Of a DNA stretch of 19,395 nt, positions 8,590 to 19,341 are shown piece by piece (positions within the stretch are counted from its first letter, which is position 1; each line of letters opens with the position of its first letter). The stretch comes from Rhizomucor pusillus (lineage: Eukaryota; Mucoromycota; Mucoromycetes; Mucorales; Lichtheimiaceae): NCBI GenBank assembly GCA_900175165.2, contig FWWN02000679.1:1-19395 (forward strand), written 5' to 3'. Under the pieces are notes generated by a model, which was not told the origin of the DNA, made no database searches, and saw only the letters and a list, made by a program, of their open reading frames with translations. A program made the translations under genes and the position numbers.

Positions 8590-9716
8590 TGCGCTGTTTT
8601 GGTTGTTGGTCTAGCTGGTAATGGCGTGAATGGAGATGGAGGTTGGGTTGCAGGGCAATGGGGAAGAGAGAGAGAGAGATCCAGATCACGTCGCAGCGAA
8701 GGGCGGATCGTCAGTCAAGTAGAAGCGCGAGGAGAGCGGGATAGGGGCCAAAAATTGCTGCTTCTCCACAAACGACCTGCATGAGCGTGTGTGCGTGTGT
8801 ATGTGTGTGCCCTCGCTTATTCCGAAACGAAATGTGCGTTCGTGTTTCGAGTGCGGAGGAAAAGGTGTCAGCCCTTGCCTCTTTAAAGGTTTTTTTTTTG
8901 AGCACACACCCAAGAGCTGTCTTCTCTTCTCTCCCCATCCATATCGACACAGGAACAGAAATACCTGCAATTACGTTTGATGCGTGCTTCTATACCAGAG
9001 AAATGTCTTAAGAGTTTCACTACGGCTGCAGCGGATCGCTGTCGGAACAATGGCTTTGGTTCTAAACAGATTCATGACCGATCTTGTCTTCTGTCATACG
9101 CCGTACTGACGACTCATTATCCCGCGAATTTGTTTGCTTCCCTGTTGCCAGGCACGGGCCCCTTGAGATGTCTTGTATCTAAGATACGATCTTTCGGACT
9201 CGATCACCACCCCTCCGTCGTTACTCAACAATTTTCCAAATGTATCTACAGACATATTCCTTTTAGTCTTCATATATTGGTTCACGACATAATCGTTCTT
9301 GTATAACTCTTTGCTTGCACGATTGTAATTAAAGTATATTCTAGAAGTTACCGTGATGTTACAGAGAATACCTAATACAAATCCATTCTGATCGGAAGAT
9401 CAGTATATTACTGTCAAGGACATATGCAGCACTGTACAAATTTCTTACGGAACTCGGTATGTACATTGCACTGTGCTTTATTCGATTTGTCAGAGATAGC
9501 AAGATGGTATTATATGTGCTTTGATCCTTGGTACGCGAGTTCCCCTTGAATCACACGAGCTGGTTACTGCTGCAAATACAGCCTTTGCCCTTGTCCTCCT
9601 CCTGCCAAAAAAAAACTCAGCGCGATTTCTGCATAGCAACCACGAGTTTTTGGTATTTAAACAGCCTCCCCTCCTCTTCGTGGTACCTGAATCGATCATC
9701 TATCCTTCATTCACCA
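8590..9716. other. Divergent promoter region between HMG-box and myosin genes
   Basis: No gene is supported. The region holds an (AG)n tract at 8665-8679, a (GT)n-rich tract at about 8786-8809 and a poly-T run near 8889-8898. It also has a perfect 6-bp hairpin, CTGATC-GGAA-GATCAG (9388-9403), with a GNRA-type loop. ORFs at 8977-9306 (+), 9094-9285 (-) and 8686-8970 (-) have no recognisable domain or splice continuation. Confidence 0.5.
9653..9660 (+). promoter_or_regulatory. TATA-like box of the class V myosin gene
   Basis: TATTTAAA lies 57 nt before the ATG at 9717, the same close spacing as the TATA box of the 3485 gene, with a C/T-rich stretch following it. Confidence 0.45.
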
Positions 9717-12700
9717 ATGCCTTCTCCACATGTCAGCCAGGCACTGGCTGTTTATACCAAGGGCACAAAGGCGTGGTTCCCCGATGAGCAAGAAGGTTGG
9801 GTTTCTGCGACGTTGCAAACCAGCGACGTCAATGACACGAACGTCAAATTTGTTTTCGTGAACGATGACGATGCCAACCGGGTATTTTGAGCTCTGTCTT
9901 GTATTTCAAAATATATAAGCCTTATTGACGCTGGCTTCTTATTCTTCAGGAACATGTTTTTGCAAGTTCCATGGCAGATCTCGAGAAAACCAAAGGGGAC
10001 AATTTGCCACCCCTGAGGAATCCTCCAAAGATGGAGTGTGCAGAAGACCTGACTAACCTAAGTCACCTCAACGAACCGTCAGGTGGAGCTTATTACTACG
10101 AATACAGATGTCTTTACGAAATAGGCTAATATTTTTTTATAAAGTCTTGCACACGATCCGCGCTCGATACAATCAACGACTGATTTATACGTACTCTGGC
10201 ATCGTCCTCATCGCCACCAACCCATTCGATCGCGTGTCCCTGTACGATCCAGAAATCATTCAAAGATACTCTGGGCGCAGAAGAGGCGAATTAGAACCGC
10301 ACTTGTTTGCAATCGCTGAAGATGCATACCGCTGCATGATACGTGAAAAGTCAAACCAAACCATCATTGTTTCAGGAGAAAGGTAAAGATATCAATTGAT
10401 CGTGCAAGTATTTCAATTAGCTGACTGAGAAAAACAAAAAAAAACTTCGACAGCGGTGCAGGCAAGACTGTCAGCGCGAAATACATTATGCGTTACTTTG
10501 CAACAGCAGATGATAAAGAAACCATCGGCAAGGCAAAGCACAGCGACGGTGCAATGACAGAGGTCGAGGAGCAAATCTTGGGCAAGTAGATAAAATGGCT
10601 AGCAACAATTTACAAGAGTTGCTTACATTCTTCTCCTTTTGCGTAACAGCTACCAACCCGATCATGGAAGCGTTCGGTAACGCAAAAACGACTCGAAATG
10701 ACAATAGTTCCCGTTTTGGAAAATATATAGAGGTAAAAATTCCTCTCGCCCTTTTTTTGCAGCAGCAACAGCAACAGCAAGGTGATTAGTTTTCTGACTG
10801 CAAAGCTACTAGATTCAATTTGACAGCCGGTGTAACATTGTTGGCGCAAAAATTCGAACATATCTCCTGGAACGATCTCGTCTTATCTTCCAGCCGGCAA
10901 CTGAAAGAAATTATCACATCTTTTATCAGGTACAACACACTCTTGTCCATGGCCATCTGCCGTGTACATATGCTTACAACACGTCCATGTAGCTATGTAA
11001 AGGAGCTTCCGCTGAAGAACGGGAAAAATACAGTTTACGGGAATGGTCCGAATTCCACTATCTGAATCAGAGCGGCACTGGAGAAATCAACGGTGTCGAT
11101 GATGCGGAAGAGTTTGCTCTCACAAAGACCTCTTTATCAAAAGTTGGCATTTCAGCAGACACTCAGCAACAGATCTTCCGTTTATTATCAGCATTGCTAC
11201 ACCTCGGAAATATCGAAATCGGCGGTCGCAACGACGCAATGCTTGCTGACGACGATCCGTCGCTGCAGTTGGCTACCCAGCTCCTCGGTATCAACAACAA
11301 CGAGTTCAAAAAGTGGATTGTCCGCAAGCAGATCATCACTCGATCCGAAAAGATCATGACAAACTTGAGCCCAACCCAGGCCCAGGTTGTCAAGGATTCT
11401 ATGGCCAAGTTTATATATACCAACCTTTTTGACTGGCTTGTCGGTGTGGTGAACAACAGTCTCTCTTGCTCTGAGGAACTTGAAGGCGGTGTTGCCACCT
11501 TCATTGGTGTTCTTGATATCTATGGTTTTGAACATTTCAAGAAGAATTCTTTTGAACAATTTTGTATCAATTATGCCAACGAAAAGTTGCAGCAGCAGGT
11601 AATACCGAACGTGCTGTAAAGTCCAAGGGTTATCCCACTGATTTTTTCTTTTACAGTTTAATCAACATGTCTTCAAACTGGAACAAGAGGTAAGCATACT
11701 AAAAAATGAATCTTTTGCGTATGAAATAATCAATATCGAAATAACTTTACAGGAATATGTGCGAGAAAACATTGACTGGACCTTTATTGAGTTCAGCGAC
11801 AACCAAAAATGCATTGAAATGATCGAAGCCAAGATCGGTATCCTCTCATTGCTTGACGAAGAATCCCGTCTGCCTTCTGGCTCTGATCAAGGGTTCTGCA
11901 ACAAGTTATACTCCAACTTTGGATCAGCTGATTACCAGGACTACTTTAAGAAGCCCCGTTTCTCAAACGCGGCCTTCACCGTTGTGCACTACGCTCACGA
12001 TGTCCAATATGAAGCAGAAGGCTTCCTGGAAAAGAATAAGGATTCTGTGCCTGACGAGCACTTGAATCTCTTGCAAAACTCGGAATTCAGTTTCCTTGCT
12101 GACATGATCCAGCGTTCTGAAACCATCGGTGCAACACCTAGCCCTGCAAACGGGGGTGTAAGTTATTATCATGCTAACTTTCAAAGCAGCTTGTTTGGTT
12201 GACATAAGAGTTTTCGTAGACCGACCCGCACCGAAAGAGTAACCTCGCCATCGCAAAGAAACCGACGCTTGGATCTATGTTCAAGGTAAAGTGATTATTA
12301 TGCCAACAATGGTTTTCAAGCGCAGCACATGACCTTACATGCACAACACAGCTGTCTCTCATCAATCTCATGGAGACTATTGCCAAAACAAACGTCCACT
12401 ATATCCGCTGTATCAAGCCCAACGAAGCCAAGGTTGCGTGGGGATTTGAGCCCAACATGGTTCTCGCCCAGCTACGTGCCTGCGGTGTTTTGGAAACAAT
12501 CCGCATCAGTTGCTCAGGATACCCATCCCGATGGACTTTTGAAGAGTTTGCTGACAGGTAAATTAGGTTTCAAATGATATTCCTTAAGATCTTTCTTTTT
12601 TCACTTACTTGGCTTGTAATCAAGATACTATGCCTTGGTGGATACTAAGCATTGGTACCCCAAGAAGGACCAGGACGTTCGCCAGCTTTGCAACGCGATC

Positions 12701-15472
12701 GTGGAAAAACATATCAAGGATACCGACAAATACCAGGTCGGACTTACAAAGATCTTCTTCCGTGCTGGTCAGGTAAAACGCAAAAGAGCATACATAAAAA
12801 AATACGTTGTTAGCTAATTCTAGCTAAAACGTGTCACAGCTCGCTTATTTGGAAAAATTGCGCACTGACCGATGGAGCGAGATTGCCATTGTGCTGCAAA
12901 AGAACGCGCGCCGCTATCTTGCACGACAAAGATACCTAAAGACAATCCAACTTGTTACGCGTTTGCAGCAGATCGCCAGACAAAAGGTTGCAAAGCAAAG
13001 GTTGGGGGAACTGCGCCGCGAGAAGGCAGCCCTGATTATTCAGAAATACTGGAGGCGTTGCCTCGTCAGGCGTTGGTACCTGAATCAGCTACGTATCATC
13101 ATGCAGATTCAAGCCGGTAAGAAGAACAAGCACATAAAAATTGTACATTGCATTGCAAACGCTAAAACACGGTATATTAGCATCCAGGGCATTGATTGCA
13201 CGAAAGCGTTTCTCAATGATACGAGAGCACAATGCTGCTACCCAGATCCAGAAAATAGTCCGCGGATGGTAAGGCATATAGCCATAAAGAAAGGAGAACA
13301 ATATCTGAATATTACGATAGGGCTGCTCGCAAGCGATACCGAGCACAGCTCAATCACATCGTTCGCTTACAAACATGCATCCGTGGCCGAAGCGCGAGGA
13401 AGCAGCTTGTTGTCATGCGAGCGGAAGCACGGTCTGTCAGTCACTTTAAAGAGGTGTCTTACAAGCTGGAGAACCGTGTAGTCGAGCTGGCACAGACATT
13501 GGCGCAGCAAAAGGAGGAAAAGGCACGACTAAAGGACAAGGCAGCTGATCTGGAGGCCCAAGTCCGGTCGTGGATTGCAAAGTACGATCAACTGGATGAA
13601 AAGGCAAAGAGCTTGGAAGACTTGGTCGGCAAGTGTAGCGACCAGACAAGCTTCCAGCAAAAGCGGGACAATCTCCGTGGCGACTATATGCAGACTTTCA
13701 ACAAGATCAAACTTCAGGATAAGGAGATTGCACACTTGACAGAGGAGTTGACTCGCCAAAAGCAAGAAATTTCTGCCATACACCAAAGCTCATCAAACCA
13801 AGTTGCTGCTGCTGACAAGCCCTTGGAAGAGACGGATATGGCCGAGTTAAAGGAACAGATAGCAGCTCTGAAATCGCAGTTATCACAGACATTGAGCAAG
13901 ACACGTCGGTCAACAAAAGATATCAATGGTAGCACTAAGAACCGTCGTTATCGAAGAGGAGGCAGCAGTAGACTCTACGGCAACCAAGGCATCATTGATG
14001 TCAACAAGCCCGCTGTTGCGTCCGACCACCCATTGTATGAATTACTGTGGGACAATAATTTGTTGCAAGAGGATATTTTGAAAGGTCTAATTTTGTCACA
14101 AACACCGACGACTGAAGCTCCAAGCACTGCTTCCTCCTCCCGCAAGGATATAGTTTACCCGGCCCACCTCATCGGATTGTGCGTTACACAACTCGTGAAA
14201 AAAGGGTGTATAGCAGAAGCGCAGCGTTGGTTCTTTATCAGTACGGAGACAATAGAGAAGCATTGCTTGGTAACGTCAGACGACATGTCAGTTTATATAT
14301 TTTTAGAAATCGCTAATCGGATGGCATGGCATTAGAGTTTCAAGGGGCAGGATGCTTCCGTGCCAAGTGCTCATTGGCTTGTGAACGTGCAAGAGTTATT
14401 GTCCATCCTCAGCACATCAGAAATCAGTCTGGAGAAAGAGCTGGGATCATCGGATGATTGGCATGCAATTTCTGGATTTTTGGCTGAAGCAAAGCATGAG
14501 ATCATGACCATGGAGGAGGGTATTTACGGCCACTGGATGACCGAAACCAAGCGCCAGCTTCAACGATTGATTGTACCGGCCATCATTGAAAACCAGCCTC
14601 TTCCCGGTTTCGTTGTCAATGGTATCGGCAGCAGCAGCAACAATAGCAATAGCAGCAGTAACAGCAGTTCTGGCCAAGTCTCCAGCTCCATTGACGAGTT
14701 ACTGGCAATTCTGTCGCAAACAGCGGATCTAGCGCAGACGTATTCTATGGATAACCTTGTACTGGAACAAGTCGTGAACGAGTTACTAAAGTACATTGGC
14801 GCAGTTGCGTTCAATGAGCTAATTATGCGTCGCAATTTCAATTCATGGAAACGAGGTACGACTGACGATAGTAAAATTTAGAGCAGGATTGGGGAGCTTA
14901 TTTGTCTTTATTTAGGCATGCAAATTCAGTGCAACGTTGCGCAGTTGGAGGAGTGGTGCAAGAAACGTCGACAGCACGACGCCACAATCCAATTAGAGCA
15001 CCTTTCACAAGCAACAAAGTTGCTGCAACTCAAAAAGACAACGGCCGAAGATATTAAGATTATCACGGATGTGTGCTGGACATTGTCGCCGGCACAGATC
15101 CACAAGCTACTCCAGAGCTACAGCCCTGCAGAGTATGAGGTACGTTAGTCTGCGTGTACAGTATCTGGCTTATCGATAAATTAACACATGTATATGTACA
15201 TAAAGGAGCCCATAAGCCACGAAGTGCTTCGAGGAGTGGCATCCCGCATCGGGGCCAAGAAGGACGTTCTCATTACAGCATCATCTGTAGACGAACCAGT
15301 GTTTTTTGATATTCCCGTACCACAGACAAGCTTAGCAGCTGACTCTTACATACCAGCCAATGTAAGTTGTTGTGGCGCGAAGCCCCATGTCCTCCGCTCT
15401 AAAACCTTATGAATTTTCGGATAGGTACACGTTGAGCGACTCGAGCATTTCATAAAGGCAGTAGTTTCGTAA
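9717..15472 (+). CDS. MYO2: Class V myosin heavy chain (1534 aa, 19 exons)
   Basis: Actin-based motor carrying vesicles and organelles; orthologue of yeast Myo2. Exons: 9717-9881, 9950-10082, 10145-10382, 10454-10581, 10650-10732, 10813-10929, 10993-11598, 11657-11689, 11753-12157, 12220-12285, 12352-12557, 12625-12772, 12840-13116, 13181-13268, 13321-14286, 14338-14855, 14916-15139, 15206-15361, 15425-15472. Domains: N-terminal SH3-like segment ([16 protein letters not shown]); motor with P-loop GESGAGKT (177-184), switch II DIYGFE (463-468) and actin-binding CIKPN (678-682); six IQ motifs (about 785-920) for calmodulin-type light chains; coiled coil (about 940-1095); globular tail with DIL domain from about 1130 ([37 protein letters not shown]). 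Length is typical for the class. Oddities: intron 4 is GC-AG (GCAAGT); exon 8 is only 33 nt; a Ser/Asn-rich run (about 1315-1340) sits in the globular tail; the acceptor before exon 16 is AGAG. No disabling lesion seen. Confidence 0.97.
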
Positions 15473-15782
15473 ATTACTAGATTATATTTTTCTTTCTCTA
15501 TCTCGTCCTATATCTCGTTGTCAGTCACGAACTCACAATATCTATATACAAATATAATCAATCCACTCGTCATCATCACCTTTTAATGTCATCCAGAAAT
15601 ATTTGCACTTAGAGACAGATAGGCAGCTTGTTTCAAAGAGGAGAGGAGCTGTGTTATATGTTGTTTGTAGTACAGGTGCGATGATGATGGTGATGATGTG
15701 GTCCACCCCCACTGGCAAAAAAAAAGTCTTGGCTGATGATGGGTAGTGGATGGGCCGCTGCCCCGCCCAGCCGAGGAAAGTT
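15473..15782. other. Myosin 3' flank and WW-gene upstream region
   Basis: No gene is seen. It contains the presumed 3' UTR of the myosin gene, a GATGATGATGGTGATGATG microsatellite-like run near 15679-15697 and a poly-A run of nine near 15717-15725. The minus-strand ORF over 15589-15870 is a shadow of the C/T-rich leader. Confidence 0.5.
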
Positions 15783-15790
15783 TATATAAA
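15783..15790 (+). promoter_or_regulatory. TATA box of the WW-domain gene with C/T-rich leader
   Basis: TATATAAA lies 100 nt upstream of the ATG at 15890, followed by a pyrimidine-rich tract (about 15822-15868) just before the start. This is the layout of a highly expressed fungal gene promoter. Confidence 0.6.
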
Positions 15791-15889
15791 GCTATCGGGT
15801 GTTCGGAAAACGTGAGCGTCATTTTTTTCTTTCGTCTCTTTTTCCTTCTTCTTTCTCTCCTTTTTTTCATCTAATTCAAGAAATCGATC

Positions 15890-17056
15890 ATGTCTGCCCC
15901 GTTGCCTCCAGGTAATAAGCATTTCAGTCTGACCATTTATTCCTTTTGTGTATTTTTCTAATCAGCGAAACGGCTATTAGGATGGGAAGCCCGTCAAGCT
16001 CCCGATGGCCGATAGTAAGAAGTCTTGTCTGAATTTGATTGGATTTTTTAACTCTAACGATCAATCCGTCCGTCCCGCGAAAAGCTATTTCATTGATCAC
16101 AATACCCAAACTACAACATGGGAGGACCCCCGTGCAAAGTACGGCGGTGCACCTCCACCGCCTCCCGCCTATGGTCAACAAGCTCCTCCTCCTCCTCCTC
16201 CTCCTCCACAGCAGCAACCTTACTACGGCGGCGGTGAGCGCGCTGCGTACGGTGGATACCCTCCTGCTCCTCCTCAGCAAGGTTCTCCGTACGGAGGATA
16301 CCCGCCTCAGCAGCAACCAGGCTTCGGTACTCCTCCTCCTGTGCCGCAGGGCTCGTATCCCGGCACCGCGGGCCAGTCCCCTCAGCAACAGCAGCAGCAG
16401 CAACAGCAAAAGCATGGCATGTCCACCGGTGCCAAGATTGCCGCCGGTGTTGCAGCCGTTGGAGCCGCTGGTCTCGTAGGCTACGGTATCGGTGAATTCG
16501 TCGAGCACGAGGAGAACCAAGAAGAGCGCATCGAGCAATTGGAGCGCGAGAACCGTGAATTGGAAGCTGAGCAGCAAAGTAAGTTAATTAATGTAATCAG
16601 GTGTATATGTATATATATATATAACCATTGACCCACCCCCGGCCCATCGCTGTTGTAGGAGACAACTATTACTCTGCACCTCCTCCAGCACCAGCTCCCG
16701 AGTATGAGGGTTACGGCAGCGGTGGCTACGGTGTCCCCCCTCCAGCTGAAGGCGGATCCACTACCATTATCAACGAAGACGGAGGTTTCTTTGGCAACGA
16801 TGAGCAGACCATCATCAACCAAAGTGAGTCGTGTCTTATGCGCGATACGTTTACATTTTATCTAACAATGTGAGTAGACCCCGATGGAAGCACTACCATT
16901 ATCGAGCGTGAGGAAGGGTTCTTCGGCGACGAGACTACCGGTAAGTATATAAAGTGTTTGTAAAGTTGCAAGTAGTTGCTCACTTTTCATCTAGTTACCG
17001 AGATCGACCAATACGGCAACACCACCGTGGAAGAAGAGGACTCTGGATGGTTCTAA
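15890..17056 (+). CDS. WW-domain, glycine-zipper protein with duplicated C-terminal motif (284 aa, six exons)
   Basis: Exons are 15890-15911, 15966-16014, 16085-16578, 16659-16823, 16878-16940 and 16995-17056; phases close to 284 residues. The WW domain (about 8-40) is split over three exons and retains W14, the YYF triad (24-26), W36 and P39, so it should bind proline-rich ligands. Residues about 45-135 are Pro/Tyr/Gly/Gln-rich with a polyproline run and a poly-Gln run (about 123-132). A glycine zipper follows (about 139-160: GAKIAAGVAAVGAAGLVGYG), a possible membrane-inserting or packing helix, and then a charged coiled coil (161-188). The C-terminus carries the repeated motif GSTTII...GFFG twice and ends DSGWF. 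The general plan (N-terminal WW plus low-complexity tail) recalls yeast Wwm1, but I cannot claim orthology. Cellular role unknown, perhaps a membrane-associated or stress-related adaptor. Confidence 0.88.
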
Positions 17057-17603
17057 TCACTGCATCGGATTGTATACACATATACAGAAAGACAAAACGA
17101 GAAATATATTAACAGTAGTTATATAAGTTGTGGCAGAGCACCAACTGCTAACGACGTTGTATACCACGCACAAAAATGTACGCATCCAATAACAACAATT
17201 GAATGTTCCAAAATAAAATCCATAAGAAGCTTTTTGGGATTTAAGCTAATATCTATCGCAGCTACTGCTGCTTAAAAGATGGGTGTCCCTGAATGAATGC
17301 AGTCAGGATGTAGCGAAAGAAGAATACTACAATTTTATTCTGTACCTTGATGACGACAGAAATTGAGCTTCCCATTTGGAAATAACTATAATTGTACATA
17401 TTTACTAAAAATGGAAGAGACGACCTTGGAGAGATTCTGTCAAGCTCTGCAGCAACGCATAGCTTTTTAATAATTTTACAATTTGTAATAGTTGGTATGT
17501 GAACGGTTTTTTCTCTATCTAAAATTGCATGAAAGACCTATACATGGATATGGATGGGCGGATTGGAAAGCATCGATGAAGTTCTAGATCTGTTGAATGT
17601 ATT
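17057..17603. other. Convergent intergenic region between WW and Aim32-like genes
   Basis: No gene is supported. It should contain the 3' UTRs of both convergent genes, is A/T-rich, and has one clear AATAAA (17212-17217) in the plus orientation. Confidence 0.5.
17212..17217 (+). terminator. Candidate polyadenylation signal for the WW gene
   Basis: AATAAA lies 155 nt after the stop codon at 17056 in A/T-rich sequence. The motif alone is weak evidence in fungi. Confidence 0.35.
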
Positions 17604-18665
17604 CTACAGTGATTCTACGGACGGTGGAGTCACACGTCCGCCCCAAAATTCGCGGATGACTTTGCCGTGGACAATGTGGCGATCAACGATAGATGGAACG
17701 TGGCATTGTCGAACGTTGCGGTACATTTGCCCGCCCAATCCCTTTTGATGGATAATCACGTTGCCAGCATATTTGTGTCCTATACACACTCCGTGTCAGA
17801 ATATGCACCTCTGGCTTCGACCATTGTTGGATCTCTTGAAGCTACCTCCAAAGTGACTCGTGCCGTAAACACCGACTTTATTCAGACCTTTCTCCTTGAG
17901 CACTCGCTCGAACTCTTGCACGATCAGCGGTCCCAGGACACCGCACCGTTTGTCGCGCATGGTATGCGTGCATACCAGGACAACCGCATCGAGGTCATCC
18001 ACAGCCTCGCAGTTGCTGACATCCGGAAGCTCTGACGCCGTTGGTTCCTCCCACAACTTTTGCAAAACATTCATAAACGAAGATTCTTTTAAACGGCTAG
18101 GATCGACAGAGGTGTATCTGCGAAAATCAGGAAATAATAATATGTCGGTTCCGGATGGTTTCGATGTTGGCTTGTCGCACACGGTGACAAGCATATCCAA
18201 GCGTGGTTCGTTGTTTTTTCGGTTGCTGCTGCTGCTGCTTCTGCTTTTGAGCCACTCGTTCTTTGCAGATTCCATTTCCAGCACGAATCCACCTTTTAAA
18301 GACTCGACCTTGGACTTTGTCCACTCGGCGCCTTCTGGCCCAACGCAAACGACCATGTGCCGCTTGGAAACCGGCGGTACTATCCGCATATCATCCGAAA
18401 ACTCGATTTTGCTTCCTATAACGTTCGGCATCGGGTGCTGCTTGCAAGGTACGTAGCCGTTGTCAAACTGCTTCGCCTCGCTGTCCGGGCAGCATGGCTC
18501 GAATCGGTTGAATGGGAACGGTTGATCGTCAAACGGGACCTGGATTTCTGGCACCTGGAAACTTGCTGCTTTGCTGCTTGACAGTCGCACGGCCTGGCTA
18601 GCAAATACCGCAGAAGATCTGCTGAAGAGTCGAGTTGGCAGGAGGTGACGACGAATGGAAAACAT
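17604..18665 (-). CDS. AIM32: Aim32-like mitochondrial thioredoxin-like [2Fe-2S] ferredoxin (Suc/Fer family, 331 aa)
   Basis: Exons are 18665-17846 and 17779-17604, joined over a 66-nt GT-AG intron (17780-17845) within the SHFGG|HKYAG motif; the total is 331 residues. The N-terminus (MFSIRRHLLPTRLFSRSS) is basic, Ser-rich and lacks acidic residues, as in a mitochondrial presequence. The family's C-terminal thioredoxin-like ferredoxin domain shows C232-THTMRDKR-C241 (C-x8-C) and H271-FGG-H275 (HxxxH), matching the cysteine and histidine positions used for the cluster in Apd1/Aim32-type proteins. It is followed by KYAGNVIIH, CHVPSIVDRHI and GKVIREFWGGR. Known family role: redox/thiol protection linked to mitochondrial import complexes in yeast (Aim32); the exact role here is inference. 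A Ser run (SRSSSSSN, about 141-148) from an AGC repeat is a lineage insertion. It lies in the same orientation as the downstream-edge SNF2 gene. Confidence 0.88.
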
Positions 18666-19138
18666 GATTCAATAATGAACGCACAGGGAAAGGGACAGCA
18701 GGCAACCCACTTTGAGCTTTTATGCTTTTTTCAGTAATCAAACGTTCCATGCTGAATTTTTGTGGGGTCGGAAGTTTCAGAACTTCGGTCCGATGGACCG
18801 CGCTGCCTTCTACCAATGTATGAAAACTGTGGAAGTTCATTTTTCTACCAATCTTGCAAGAAGGTAATTTACTCTTGACTGCGTAGGTTCTCTTTCATCC
18901 TTAACTAACAGCGTTCATGGAATAGTTCAAATTGTGATCTGAAAAAGAATAATGATTAAGAACAACGTTATCAAATTGACAAAAACAGAGCGCGGATCAA
19001 CGGCAACGGATCCTAATTCTCTTCCCTGGTATATCTCCGGATAGATATACATTTGTGAACGGTTAAACTGTACCGCTTCAGTGCAGCAATGTTATCAGAT
19101 GCTTTAATGTTTGGTATGTACACATGAATAGTGCAATG
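18666..19138. other. Intergenic region between Aim32-like and SNF2 genes
   Basis: No gene is supported. It presumably holds the 3' UTR of the SNF2 gene and the promoter of the Aim32-like gene. The minus-strand ORF at 18598-18840 overlaps the Aim32 start in another frame and shows no domain. Confidence 0.45.
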
Positions 19139-19341
19139 TTATGAAAGTAGAACTGTCTTGAGCAAGCTTTGGACCTTTTCTTTTTGCTCCTCGTCATCTT
19201 CGCTTTCTTCTTGACCTTCTTTAAGTCCAGATACACTTCGGTCAAGTCGCAGCTTGATTTCTGCCATGCTTAGAATATGCTCCTCAATGGATTTGTCAGC
19301 AATCAATTTAATAACTGTGACATCTTGCGTTTGGCCCACGC
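19139..19341 (-). CDS. FUN30: C-terminal exon of a Fun30/SMARCAD1-type SNF2 chromatin remodeller (partial)
   Basis: This is the last exon; an acceptor (GCAATGCAG) ends an intron at 19342 that runs off the right edge, so the rest of the gene lies outside. The exon begins inside helicase motif VI (R-VGQTQDVTVIKLIADKSIEEHIL), the HRxGQ segment of SNF2 ATPases. It continues with AEIKLRLDRSVSG, an acidic stretch (EESEDDEEQ) and the ending VQSLLKTVLLS. The short post-motif VI tail ending in LLKT resembles Fun30/SMARCAD1/ETL1 rather than Swi2, Isw or Chd enzymes, which carry longer C-terminal domains. Such proteins slide or exchange histones at heterochromatin and DNA breaks using ATP. The subfamily call rests on about 67 residues. 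Confidence 0.75.

Noticed and set aside
8977..9306. 109-residue plus-strand ORF between HMG and myosin genes
   Set aside because: No motif, no splice continuation into the myosin gene, and composition like intergenic DNA.
9388..9403. Hairpin with GGAA loop as an RNA gene
   Set aside because: A six-base stem in A/T-rich intergenic DNA is expected by chance and has no surrounding RNA structure I can support.
10733..10812. Strong polypyrimidine acceptor (TTTTTTTGCAG at 10754-10762... region) as an alternative end of myosin intron 5
   Set aside because: It would make a 30-nt intron, probably too short to splice, and would read six glutamines then a stop at 10787-10789; the acceptor at 10812 restores the motor sequence.
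15924..16577. 217-residue minus-strand ORF across the WW gene
   Set aside because: It is a shadow of the Pro/Gln-rich exon (poly-Leu/Arg composition) with no family features.
17896..18456. 186-residue plus-strand ORF opposite the Aim32-like gene
   Set aside because: It is antisense to a well-supported coding exon, is Ser/Leu-rich from the reversed repeat, and shows no domain.
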